A DNA stretch of 64,000 nt from Cunninghamia lanceolata (lineage: Eukaryota > Streptophyta > Pinopsida > Cupressales > Cupressaceae), in contig BSBN01001362.1 in NCBI GenBank assembly GCA_027924645.1, positions 2,014,501 to 2,078,500 on the forward strand, read 5' to 3'. Of the stretch, positions 23,501-35,024 are shown in pieces (within the stretch, counting starts at the first letter, position 1; every line of letters begins with the position of its first letter). A program made the translations under genes and the position numbers. Under the pieces are notes generated by a model that was not told the DNA's origin, did no database searches, and was given only the letters and a program-made list of their open reading frames with translations.

Positions 23501-26500
23501 GAAATCTCAGTAAATCATTATCATTATCAAAGACTTGTCAGCTGCGTACATTATCTGGCACTACAAGTCTAAGTTTGACTTCAACATTTGTAACATCTGA
23601 TAAAGTTATATCATCTGGTCTTATGGCCACATTAGCTAGAAAATCTGCCTTGACATTTTTTGATCTCTCTATCCAGTTTATTGAAAAAGCATCAAACAAT
23701 TCTATTGTATCCCAAACAGCATGCTTATATTGCTTTAACCTTTTATTTTTTTATGCATACTTATCCCTAACTTGGGAAACAATAAGCTCTGAATCACCAA
23801 ACACCTTGAGCATCTTGATTCCATGCTTCAAAGCCACATTCAATCCTAATAACAGAGCCTCGTACTCTGCAATATTGTTTGTACAGGCAAACTTCAACAA
23901 GAAAGAGAATTTGAGAAGCCTACCAGCTAGAGACAGAAATATAATCCCAGCACCAAAGCCTTCCTTCGAACAAGTTCCATCAAAATACATGGTCCATAGA
24001 CCCTGTTGATCCAATTCTTGAATGCAAAATTTTTTTCATTCACCCTCTTTTTCATCTGAGACAACTCTAAAATTATCATAGTCAGTATCTACAAAACATA
24101 TCTGTTCCTCTAATTCTTGATCCTCCACTATCTCTGATGACCTTTCTTCTCTGATCAGTTTGACATCCTTGCCATTCACTGGGATCATAGCATATGATAA
24201 ATCTAATTGCATACTCCCACCAATCAATGCTTCCCACCTTCTTGACAGCAACATGCCATACTGCGGCTTGATATCAACAACTGTTATGTTCATTTTGTAG
24301 GCCTTTTTAGGATATGCTACCAATCTGAAATCAACATCTTTCATAATTCCAATGATAGGTACCTCCCTAGCATCCATGGCATAGCATTTCCCACATGCCT
24401 TATCTATTTTTAATCTATCTTGTTGCATGATAGCCAAAGGCATGATGTTCGTTGATGTTCCTGAGTCAAGCATACAGTTCTTAATTATTTTTCCATTTAT
24501 GACAACGAAAACATAAAATGGTTCCACTTGTGAAGGGCATTTTGTTATGGTCATCCCTAGATATACCTCGGGAACTTCATCTTCATCAATGCACAAGGCC
24601 TGTTTCTTACCCTAAAATTCATCATTCAGCTTGGCTTGACATGGTACCCCTGAAATTAAGGAAACTGCTTTATTTTTGAATTCTTCCACTTTCATCAGCT
24701 CAATTAGTGGAACAGAGACTTTTATCTGTGATAAGACTTGAGTCATATAAAATGGAGCATAATTTTGAATAATAGTTGTAACTTGCTCCACCGTTTTAGC
24801 TTTATCCTGGGATGATCCAGCCTTAGTTTTTATAGCTACCTAACTGTCATTCTTGCCCTGAGAATTTTTGTTTTGATCCTCAATCTAGGGGATTCTATTT
24901 TCTGGTCCTTGAGAATCATGGCCTATTTTCTACTTAAAATTCTTCCTATTACTGCTCCATTGCCTCTTTTGTGTTTTAGTCCCTTTATGATTGTGCACTG
25001 GTTGGTTCACAAAAGTATTCTCTCGTTGGTGTGAGTTGCTTACCTAAGCTTTGCCCCTGAGATTGTAATTGCTTTTAACTTGAGCTACTACTGTAGCTAT
25101 GAAAGCTTGAATTTCTTCATCAGAAGGCCTCCTCAAATTATTCAAAAAATTGTGTGAGTCCTGAGCATAAGCATAGTTATCTTCCTCATCTTTATCATAG
25201 GGAAATTGCTGCCAGACTTGAATCTCATCATTTACACTTACATCAGCATCGTGAAATAGATACTCTCTATTTGTAGACAGCATATTGACATTATCATCCT
25301 CCATGCGACGTGGCTTGTTGCACTCATCACAGGTAACCGCATTATCATATAAAGACTGAGCAATCAGGCATTGCGACTGTGAATGAGGCATTTGACATAT
25401 GATAAACCATGGGGTCTTATTAACAATATTTACAGCCTTCTTCAAAGGATCAGGAGTTTCCTTTGCATTTTGAATCATTTGACTTGTGTTGCTGTTTGGA
25501 ATAATGGGTTTAGCATTATGCCAATTAGTCTTATATGGCATATCATGTAATGATGGTCTTCTTTCTTGCCTTTGGTGAACTTGTCTATCAGGACCCACCC
25601 CCTTTTCATTTTTAGCTATTCTATAGCTCAGGTCCTTGACAATAGTTATCAATTTGTCTAATTTATCCTCAGACGTAGACGCATTGCCCTGAACACTCTG
25701 AGATTTGGTATTTGGATTTTGCAGAATTTTTACATCATCTCTTCTATTTGTCTTACTAGATGCTTTTCTGTTATTTTCAATGTTTGTTGCAATCTTGAAA
25801 GCATCTTTGAGGCTATGAGGACCCTTGTCTCTCAATCCATAGGCTGTTTTGGCATCAAAAGGATTTATGTACAACACTATGCACATAGGTTCATTAGGCC
25901 TCAGATCCTATGGCAATTTGTTCAATACCTTCATGAATCTAGCATTGAAATCAACAACTTGTTCATTTGATCCTTTGGTGATGCCAGTGAATTCATTAAT
26001 GAAAAAAATAGGATTAGTTTTGTCACCATACTGTTCTTTGAATATTCTCCTGAAGTCATCCCATGATGAAACACTTCTGTCAGGTAGACCTTTATACTAT
26101 TCCTTGGCTTCATCAACTAAAGATTGTATAAATGATTTCATGAAAACATCTTCATGCTCAACCTCAAAGTTGTCCATGATATTCTAAAAATCTTTTAAAT
26201 GGTCTTCACCTGATACAGTGTTATTTCTTGAAAACTTAGGCACTTGCAGCCTCACATGTTTGTCAATAGGATATGGGTAACTAGGAATGCCATAAAAAAC
26301 AAGATGTCTAAATCTGTCCAGCTACATAGGCTATCTACCAAATTGATTAGCATTGGCATTTCTGTTTGCATCCTGATTTCTTACATTATTTAATGGTATT
26401 CTAGCATTATTTGCATTCTGTCTTTGATCATTATGTTGATTCTGGATTTCATTTCTATGTTGATTTCTCTGCATATTTGCATTTTCAAGGGTGGGAATTG

Positions 26501-26921
26501 AATCATTCTGAGCAACTCTTAGAGCCTGCACCTTCTATCTCATGTCATCTCTGATCTTCACTTCTTACAGATATTCCAATTCAACTCTTAAACTTTTAAT
26601 TTCTTCAGCTAATTGTTCCTCTTTGGGCATAAAGGAGGATGGTCCCATTCCATTCTGGTCATCATTATCTTCATCCCTTGGAGACTCAACCTCTTCAAAT
26701 CTATGATTGGGATCCAGGAAAGGGCATTCCTGAAAAACTTCTGACCTTATTCTTAAAGCACCACCCTGATGTTTCTCATATACATTCTGGATTTTAGCTT
26801 CTGTGTTTGAAAAATAAGGTTCTGTCCTTTCTGAAGATCCTGGATTGTCTTGAATAAATTCATTTCTTCTGGGAGAACCCTCTTGACTGGCTTGAACAGT
26901 TCCCTTTTTCCTGTACATCAT
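20526..26921 (-). pseudogene. Level-2 gag-pol polyprotein, frame intact but 22 nonsense codons
   Basis: One frame runs from ATG 26921 (in-frame stop just upstream) to TAA 20526, 2,131 codons without an indel. Gag covers roughly residues 1-700; protease has DSGTSTNIM (about 819); archaeal-type RNase H has FDG, AEYEALLLGL and GDSEL (about 981-1045). RT carries MPFGLTNAGATFQ and YQDD (1428-1431), and Ty3 RNase H starts near 1616. Integrase has an HHCC finger, then D1851, D1911 and E1947, a canonical D,D(35)E. No CCHC knuckle was obvious in gag. Nonsense codons (for example at 26535, 26331, 26322, 26184, 25044, 24036, 22428, 22155 and 21609) are TAG mostly, with a few TAA and two TGA. All are reachable by C-to-T from CAG, CAA or CGA. 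The archaeal-type RNase H lies before RT, unlike level 0. Confidence 0.93.
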
Positions 26922-27073
26922 TTTTCTAGGTAACTCTTATAACAAAGGGTTACATTGGTATCTTCTCCCTCGCATACAAATTTTTACTTTATCGGTTGGG
27001 AGATTGGTTCGGAGTCGCCACCTATTAGTAGGAATTGTTTTCTTTTAAAATCAGCGTTCTTTCACAATGTTTT

Positions 27074-27090
27074 CCCTAGTAGAGTCGCCA
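27074..27090 (-). other. Primer binding site, tRNA-Arg-like
   Basis: On the minus strand TGGCGACTCTACTAGGG lies five bases after the 5' LTR end. It matches the complement of the 3' end of plant tRNA-Arg (…CGGAGTCGCCA) at the first nine positions, with later differences of the transition type. tRNA-Arg priming is known in Ogre/Tat elements. The match is from memory of the tRNA end and not from a search. Confidence 0.7.
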
Positions 27091-27095
27091 ATTTC

Positions 27096-29618
27096 TATTG
27101 GTTATTTTCCCAGACTGGATGCTTATTCCCAGTTATCCCTACAAGGTAGCCATCATTGATCAACAGGATTCCTAGGCCAGGGGCCAACAGTATAGGAGAT
27201 AGACTCTATAAATATCTCCTCTTCTTCTTTAGGCTCTGCAGAACCAAGGGGGGTATTCCCTATTCAACATCTATGAAATGTATCTATGTACTAGCTGGGA
27301 TGTTGACACAAAGCAGATAAATCCTCTCTTATGAAGACCAAAACTGTGAGATAAGTGCAAAGGGGCTAGCTTTGGGCCTATATTCAATTGTAGATAGAGG
27401 ATTTCAAATCCTAAACTAATTCTAAAGTCCTAAAGGTTTGTATATGAAGTTTGAGTTTGATTTTATGTTTGGATACAAAACTAGGACTTTGGTTATGACC
27501 TCAATACAGGACTGTATCGGTGCCTATCCAGGGCTCGGAGTCAATAGACATACACATGTGAATGTACACATAAGATTATATTAATGACTGAGTTTCAAGG
27601 GGGTTGTTTAATATCTGCCTTACAGATACTTCCCAAAATTGAGTATTCAGTTACCTTTTCTTAGAAGATCCTCACTGCAATATATTCTTCTTAACACTTT
27701 AACCTAAAACATTTAATCTACTCCTTGAGTAGAAGTAGAAGATCAAGCATTCAACATAGCAAATCTATATTCAAGAATCTTAGACACCCCTTAACTATTT
27801 AGATTTAAAAGAAGAATACATTCAATTTGGAGACAAGTAACAGAACACATGCAATGAAGCATTACTCATTTAAATCAACATGAAACCAGTAAGTTTATGC
27901 ATTAAACATACAACATGAGACTCATGAACTCACAAGACATCAAAGACAGAGTCACCAATGAAGTTGTATTGTGTCACAGCACCAAAATTTTGTCTAGTTT
28001 CCAACAACAATGAGTAACACAGCTTGGCTTTTATACCAAAACTATGTACTCAGCAAAATTACAACGGTCAACTCAAGAATTTGCCAGATACAATGCATTT
28101 GAAAATGGCACTTAAAATCATCAATGCACTAAGCAGAGGAAGGGGAGAGAACAGGTAGAATTGGGAGATGTGCCGCCATTTCTAGATTTTCATCTTCAAA
28201 TTGGTGGTTGGCCTGTCATTCCATCCATCGTACCCCTACAAGTGCTACCATTAAGATCAACCTACCCGCACCACTCAGAAATGCAACATCAGATGCATCA
28301 GATGTTTTCCTGCTCAAAACAATGCCTGTGGATGCAAAGAAAACCCACGCTGCAACTTTAAAACATGGTCGTCGACCTGTTTCCCAATCGCTGAAATCTA
28401 ACAGCGCTAAAAAATGTTGACCAAGTCACTGGCCAATCAGATCGTGCCACGAAGGTACCTCATGTTTCTATCGCTGGCTTTTCCAGTTCTCATTTTGCCT
28501 TTTCGCCCTTGTATATGCAAAAACATATGCATATACAACTGCCTGCCTTTTGCCTCTCAAATCCTTGTATATGCAAAGCATATACATAAAACTGTTCATC
28601 ATACAAGGCAAACCCCAAACTGTTATGGAGCAAATTGGAATTTTCAATCGAGTCCACCCTGCATCTTCTTTCCTTGCATATCTCAATGTATATCTGCATA
28701 TACATACACTTTATACATACAAGGCGCCGATTTCAAATTTTAATGAAGTATGTTGTATCCGCCTTGAAATTTGGCTTGTATTTGACCATTGTACTTTCCC
28801 TTTGTACATCGCACATATACAAGCATATATACATGCAAGCCGCGGACGCCAGGGGCTTATAGAACAAAATGAAAACAACTTCAGGTCCGCCTTGCATCCA
28901 TTTCAATGCACATCGGCTTGTATATTTACCTTTGTATATTTACTTGTGTGTCGTATATACAATGCGAACATACAAGCCAAATATACAAGTCACGGATTCC
29001 AACTCATTTATCAGCTAGATTGGAGAACCTTTCGAATCTGACTTGTATCTCATCAAATGTATATTTCCCTTGTATGCCGAATATACAAACTCGTTTGTAT
29101 ATTCCTGCGGGCCCAACCACATGTATCTCAGCCGCACCACTGTAGCAAATGCATCTATGCCCTTGTATATTTTCCTTGCATATGCACCGGCGACATGCAA
29201 GCCCTATATACAAGCGGGAATCTTCCATGGAATATACCTGCAATGTATCTTTTCTTTGTATCTAACCGTTGTATGTCTAAACATACAAACAAAATATACA
29301 TGCAACCCAATATACAAGCAGCGAATATCGCTGGGAATCTGTGAAAGATTCCCCCTTGTACATGCAACTCGATATGCATTTAAAAATGCATACAACTCAT
29401 TTTTCACCATTTTTTGAAGGCCGATGGAGATTTTTTGCAAGCCCGCCAATGTACATTTTGACCTGTATGTATATACAGACACCCTTGTATATACAAAGAC
29501 ACCTGCACCTTAACTGATTTTTTACATTTTTTACAACTACAGAGGCCGAAAGACACAGAATTTTGGATTTTTGGGAAGGGGCCTGGTTTAAAACCCCTAA
29601 CATAAATGATTACCAACA
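27096..29618 (-). repeat. Right LTR (5' LTR) of level-2 element
   Basis: On the plus strand it starts TATTGGTTATTTTCCC (first G changed to A relative to the other copy) and ends GATTACCAACA before AGAAG. It lacks the 197-bp duplication of the left copy. It contains the same TTGTATAT/ATATACAA-rich stretch at 28500-29480. Transcription would run leftward out of it. Confidence 0.93.
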
Positions 29619-29623
29619 AGAAG
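29619..29623. repeat. Target-site duplication AGAAG, right copy
   Basis: Second copy of the duplication at 17669-17673. The level-1 coding frame resumes at 29624. Confidence 0.92.
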
Positions 29624-30686
29624 GACAAATCTGATCTAAGAAACTGATTGTCCAAGTGTGCAAAGTTCAAACACTTATCAAAGTGTGACGGCTCCTAACA
29701 GTTATGGATATCTGGAGCAAGGAGAAGCATTGATGTTAAGAAGAACAATCTTGAAGACATCCGAGGATATGTTGCAAAGGAGAGCACTTTTTAGGACCAA
29801 TTCCAAAAGCAAAGGCAAAGTATGCAAGGTAGTAATAGATTCTGGTTCAACAGATAATATGGTATCTCAGGAAATGGTGGATAAACTAAAATTGGAAAGG
29901 ATTCCACATCCAAATCCTTACAAAGCATCTTGGATAAGTGATAGTCAATCACTTTTGGTATATGAACAGGCATATGTTGATTTTCAGATTGGAGAATATC
30001 AGGATAGAGTGTTGTGTGACATATTGCCCATGGAATGTTGTCACCTACTGCTGGGTAGGCCATGGCAATTTGATAGGAGAGCATTGTATGATGGGTATGC
30101 TAATACTTACACCATCAAGACAGGTGGGAGAACTATTCTGTTGGCACCATTGCAGGAGGATACTGAAGCAAAGAAGATAGGCAAGATTATTTTGGTAGGT
30201 AAGAAGGAGTTTGTGAAGATGCCTATAGCAGAGTCAAAGGCAGTTGAGGATATCTCAAGGAAAGGAGATCAGAGTTGGGAGGAGATTTGAGTTATGACTG
30301 ACAGAGATCAGGTGGATTAGCAGAAGATCCAAAAGCAGGTTTGTACATAGCCATAGGCTGATTAGAATGACAAGGATGCAATCATAGTAGGGACTATTGT
30401 TTGTCCCCTAAAAGTTGAAAGACAGACACATTCTGCCACAACAGTAAATGAGGTTTCCATTGTCCATGTTCAGACAGAGGTGATGGTTAGAAAGAATGAC
30501 TAGCAAGATGTGAGAAGAGCCTACAGTGCTAGGCATGAGTATTTGATCCCATGGTAGCAGGTTGCAGTCCAGAGATCATGGGGTAGGTATGAGACAACCG
30601 CTACAAGTGGATTTAGTCAAAGAATGAGTTCTTTTCAAATTGGGGAGTATGGTGCAGGTGCACCTAACCCACAGTGGCCTCCATGA
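29624..30686 (+). pseudogene. Level-1 protease plus unknown C-terminal tail
   Basis: The frame continues that of gag across the nested insertion. Protease shows the active site VVIDSGSTDNMVS (about 29830) and the flap/core HLLLGRPWQFD. After TGA 30288 the same frame continues about 130 codons to TGA 30684, which lies inside the 3' LTR. It is interrupted by TAG at 30318, 30348, 30354, 30363, 30501 and 30555, all consistent with CAG. The tail (for example GTIVCPLKVERQTH, RRAYSARHEYLIPW) matches no pol domain I know. The absence of frameshifts suggests a genuine extended frame, so RT and integrase were not simply lost from this copy. TAA at 29637 also interrupts. Confidence 0.85.
30640..30649 (+). 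other. Polypurine tract of level-1 element
   Basis: TTGGGGAGTA abuts the 3' LTR start TGGTGC at 30650, the expected place for plus-strand priming. Confidence 0.7.
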
Positions 30687-32184
30687 GGCATTTAGTTGTT
30701 TTATGTTTATTTATATGTTTTCAATAAGGTCCTAAATGACCATTAAATGTAATAAGGTTTGTTTGACCAATGCTTGCTATTTTTAGGTTGTTAGTTAAGG
30801 GTTTATTAGCCAGTTAGATCTCCCAGCCGCTGGGAACCAAGTCAGTACTACTCTTTGTGAGTAGATAAATACACCCCAGGGACAAATTGAAGTACAAACA
30901 AATAGAAAGTTAGTAGTCAAGTTCAATTTAGTTCTATTGTGGAATTGTAAACAGAGCATCTGTAATCACATTTCTGAAGAAGCATAATAAACAAGGTTCT
31001 ATTGCATTTGAATTCACTGTGTAATTGATTTTCTGTACTGAGGTCAGATGGATTCGTTTATCCATTCCATTGGTTGATTCTTTGAATCGGTGGAATGGCC
31101 GTATATATATTAGTTAGGGTTTCATTTTCTATTTTGTCTATGTTAACGCTTGCAGGATCGAGCAAGGAATGCAGTAAAGGGTTCTAGCGTGGTTGCATGC
31201 TAGATTGTTGAAGTACAGAGGGTTGCATGATTGAAGGTGAAGTAGATCGATTCAATCGCTAAGTGAAAAGTGAATCAAAATAGTAAAAATCTGCGGATTT
31301 GCAGAAAGATACAAATTGTGAGTATATCACTTTTACATGAAGGATATACATTTGGTGAATATATCGCATTCGCATGGTAGGTGTATATCGCTTTTGTCCA
31401 TTGCTGGTGTATCAGGTGAGAAAACAGGTTAAAAATGCATGTTATGAAGATGCAAAGTTAAAAACATATTGGATATACAATTCCTGTGTATATCGCGTTT
31501 GTATGTTGGGTTTAATTTCTGTGTATCCCACAGTTGCATATTTGTGAGTATTCGTCGAATACATATTTGAAAATGCATGTCAAAGGTTAGGAGGATCGAA
31601 TATACAATCTCTGTGTATACTGTAGATGTATGTTGGATGCAGTATGTGTGTATACCCCTATTGCATGTGTAGACAGTCCCTGTATATCCATCAATTGTAT
31701 CTGGTGGGTTGTATGTGTTAAATGTACATCAGGGCGATACAAGGGAAGTCAGTGGGTCAAACTTCCATCGAAGGCATATCCGAAGGAATATTCGGTGGAT
31801 GTATGTTTTGAGTTGTATATTTGAATGTATATCAGAATGTACATTCTGCAGGTACAAGGATTTGATGCAAAGGTCGACCAGCAGTGACAGTGGAGGTAAC
31901 CGGTGATCGGAGGTAATGCGTTGTATGCTCAGTGCAGAAAAAGTGGCAGATGTAAGTGGGTCGCGGGTGCAGCAAGTAAGAATTTGTATATGGAAGGAGG
32001 AATGTATCTCATAATAGATACAAGTGCTACAGTGATCAGAGGAAGGTGTTTTTGTTAAGCCGATGATGTTATGAGTTGTGAAAGGTGAGAGAATGGTTTA
32101 TAAAATGTATGCATAATTAATAATGCATAGACATACAAGCGAAAATGTATGTTAGAGGGTTTTAGTGGTGGATGCTCCGCATCA
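30650..32184 (+). repeat. 3' LTR of level-1 element
   Basis: Starts TGGTGCAGGTGCACC and ends GCTCCGCATCA, followed by GACAC. Similar to 14966-16535 throughout. The last codons of the level-1 reading frame are within its first 37 bases. Confidence 0.93.
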
Positions 32185-32189
32185 GACAC

Positions 32190-33066
32190 CTTGGCCCTTT
32201 TGCCAATGGGGACTTAACCTTGTGGGTAAAATCCATCCGCCCTCATCCAACGGCCACAAATTCATAATAATAGCCACTGGGTACTTTACCAAGTGGATTG
32301 AAGCCGTTCCCATCACCACCATCACAGGGAAACAAATCTCCTCATTTATTTTCAATTACCTCATCTGCAGATATGGAATTGCCTCATCCATTATCATGGA
32401 AAAGGAAGACCCTTCAAAAATTAGGATGTCCAAGAACTCTATGACCGATTCAAAATCCAACACCGTTTCTCCACACCCTATTACCCCCAAGGCAATGGCC
32501 AAGTAGAAGCATCCAACAAGACCATCTTGAAACTCCTCAAGAAGACAGTCAACGATGCTAGCCGTGATTGGCACATCCAACTCAATCCCGCTCTGTGGGC
32601 CTACAGAACCAGTATACGCACTCCCACAGGTGCTACCCCTTACGCACTTGTCTATGGCTTAGAAGCTATCCTCCCCATAGAAGTCAAATTACCATCTCTC
32701 AGGGTGTCGTTAAAAGGTCTCATATCAGATGAAGAATATAGAGTTTCCAGATTGCAAGAAGTAGAGTTGCTAGAGGAAAGGAGACAAAAAGCCTTTGATC
32801 ACCTCAAGGCATATCAACAAATGATGTCACGAAGCTATAACCATAGAGTTTGCCCAAGGGTCTTTAAATTTGGAGATCTAGTACTTAAGGAGAACCCCCG
32901 CAATCAATAGGATCAGGAAAAGAAAGGCATGTTCGAACCCAACTGGCTTGGGCCATATGTGATCGTAGCTGCTTATGGATCAAGGGCATATTAGTTAGCA
33001 ACATCAGAGGGTGAGCTATTCGATGACCCAATCAACAACATGCATCTTTGTCAGTTCTATACCTAG
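32190..33066 (+). pseudogene. Level-0 Tat element: integrase catalytic and C-terminal part
   Basis: Continues in register from 14965. The core shows WPFCQWGLNLVGKIHPP, where the first catalytic aspartate is replaced by asparagine (GAC to AAC). The second catalytic segment is scrambled by a frameshift near 32395. After it the frame resumes upstream of a glycine/asparagine segment leading to LLKKTVNDASRDWHIQLNPA and LWAYRTSIRTPTGATPYALV, then the C-terminal FKFGDLVLKENP and LGPYVIVAAYG. TAG at 32908 and 32992 fit glutamine codons. It ends at 33064-33066. Downstream is GGGGGGCATAAAAATAC and an A-rich stretch typical of Tat elements. Confidence 0.88.
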
Positions 33067-35024
33067 GAGGACCCCAATGTAAGGGGGGCATAAAAATACA
33101 AAAAAAATCAAAAAATACAAAAAATACAAAAAAATCAAAAAATCATAAAAATACAAAAAAATTGTCCTTTGGTGAAAACCTAGCAAAGACGCCTTGGATA
33201 GGTATCATGATGAAAACCTGGAAAATAGGCATCATGCATACTTTCTAGCTTTCGTGCAAATAAAAGCAAGTGGTGAAAACCTAGTAAACAGGCGTTACTT
33301 GTGATAAACTGCTTCCTCCATCTTTGGGAAACCAATCACCTTGTGTCCATTCTTCCTCGTGTCCCATTCGATCCATATCTATTCCATAATAAAAACCCAA
33401 TGATAACCTATCATGGCTTGATACTCTATCTCTATTTTTCCTTGTCAACCAAGGTTTTATCCTATATCATATCCATAGTGTCAGCATAGCATAGTGTCTC
33501 TCGTTAATATCCATAGTCCAAGTCCATGAACTATGTTGCCTCTGTGTCGTCACGTAGACAAGGCCATTATTCAAATGCGCCCCCGAGGATCCACTGTCCC
33601 ATCCATCACTTGTCTAGTCCTTCTATCTATCTGAGTCCGCACCACTTTCTATCACTTAGGTCTTAGGTCTGTTAGGGTTTACCCCAAACTACGTTGCCTC
33701 TGCATTGTCACATAGACAAGGCCATTTAGCAATGAGCCCTCGAGGCACTAGGTTAGTCCCTTAGGGTCCGTCTCACCAATAAAGACTGTATAATCTTCTC
33801 ACCAGGCAAGCAAGCACAAACAAAACCCACTCTTTTCAAGTATAAATCTTGACACAAGGCATTAACCTATCCAAAGCAAAGCAAACAAACACCTAAGGCA
33901 TTCTAAATGATTTTACCCAAATTATGGCAAGAAACAAACACATCTAAATGCAAAAATGTTTTATGGATTGGAAACATGGTTAAAATACAGAGTCTTGATT
34001 TTTTTTTACTATCATGTCTTTCTATGCTACTCGAAGATGCCAAAAGCTAGAGATGCTATGATGGGGGCATGATTATTTTCTTTGTTTATTGTTTGTGGAT
34101 TAAACTTTTGTAATGTGATGTCTTGTCTAACAACATGATTGACAAAAGATCATCAAGGACATCCAAGGTCTAACATGAACGGGGGCAATCCTTGTCTGTT
34201 GATACGCAAGAAATACTTAGGTCATCTCAATTTAATCATACCTCGATGCTTGTATTAACTTGCTAAATCAAAATCTATGTAAGCAATTCTCAGGTCATCT
34301 CGGTTCAATTATACCTAGATGCTTGTATTAACTTACAACATTTAGAAAAAGTACCAAAAAAATTGCCCAATGATGAAATAAGCACTTGAAAATACTTGCA
34401 CCATCAAGATGTTAAAAGCAAAGCATCCATTATACATCCATTTATACATCCATACATCCATATCCCATACAATAAAAGATCCAAACAATGCATAGTATCA
34501 ATACAAATTGAAGCTTGTGAGTCTTTCTATCGAGTCATTCTTTCAATCAATCTTCTGTCTACCAATTCTATCATTTCTATGTCGATAGGGTACATTTGGA
34601 CATCACAAAAACATAGCATATAGTTGCATATCATATCACATTAGATAGTCATTTACATGATTAAATCAGTTGCATACATAATAAAGTGCATCAGGTCATC
34701 CATATACATTTTTTGTAATCATCACATAGCATCATATAAAAAGCTGCTTCAGATAAAATCACAAAAGCATATCAAGTAAACATCTAAGTCTGCATTAGAT
34801 AAACATGTGCATCACATCACATAATAGAAATGCATCATAACTCATAAATATAGAGAGCATCAAATAGCTACATCATATATAAACACCATAAAAATATGTC
34901 CAAATGTACAATATCAAGTGGTCCATCTCTAAATCAATGTCATATACAAAAGATATATCTCAAGGATGGTGATACATGTCTCAAAATACAAAAATGGTAC
35001 ATATGTATCTGGCTATCTGAGCCA
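33067..35024. other. Tat 3' spacer, no sense-strand gene
   Basis: Begins with GGGGGGCATAAAA and repeated AAAAATCAAAAAAT to about 33165, then GGTGAAAACCTAG repeats (33172, 33211, 33272), common in the untranslated region after Tat integrase. A 72-bp direct duplication lies at about 34215-34345 (TACCTCGATGCTTGTATTAAC and a near copy). 34400-34900 is rich in CATACATCCA and CATCACAT words. No coding potential was recognised on the plus strand. Confidence 0.6.

Larger units (their letters stand above)
17674..29618 (-). mobile_element. Level-2 Tat-like Ty3/gypsy element, complete, reversed
   Basis: LTRs at 17674-20368 and 27096-29618, an AGAAG duplication, a primer binding site next to the right LTR on the minus strand, and one long minus-strand polyprotein frame define a complete 11.9-kb element. 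Domain order on the minus strand is gag, protease, archaeal-type RNase H, RT, RNase H, integrase. It is inserted within level 1 and is thus the youngest of the three. LTRs differ by scattered transitions plus a 197-bp duplication in the left one. Confidence 0.95.
14966..32184 (+). mobile_element. Level-1 LTR retrotransposon, gag-protease only, with nested insertion
   Basis: Two LTRs in direct orientation (14966-16535 and 30650-32184), a GACAC duplication, a primer binding site and a polypurine tract (TTGGGGAGTA before 30650) delimit the element. Subtracting the 11.9-kb nested element leaves about 5.3 kb. The internal region encodes gag with a CCHC knuckle and a protease, then an unfamiliar tail reaching the 3' LTR. 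There is no RT, RNase H or integrase and no room for them. Gag and protease resemble chromoviruses. It is therefore a non-autonomous element presumably mobilised by a relative. Confidence 0.92.
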
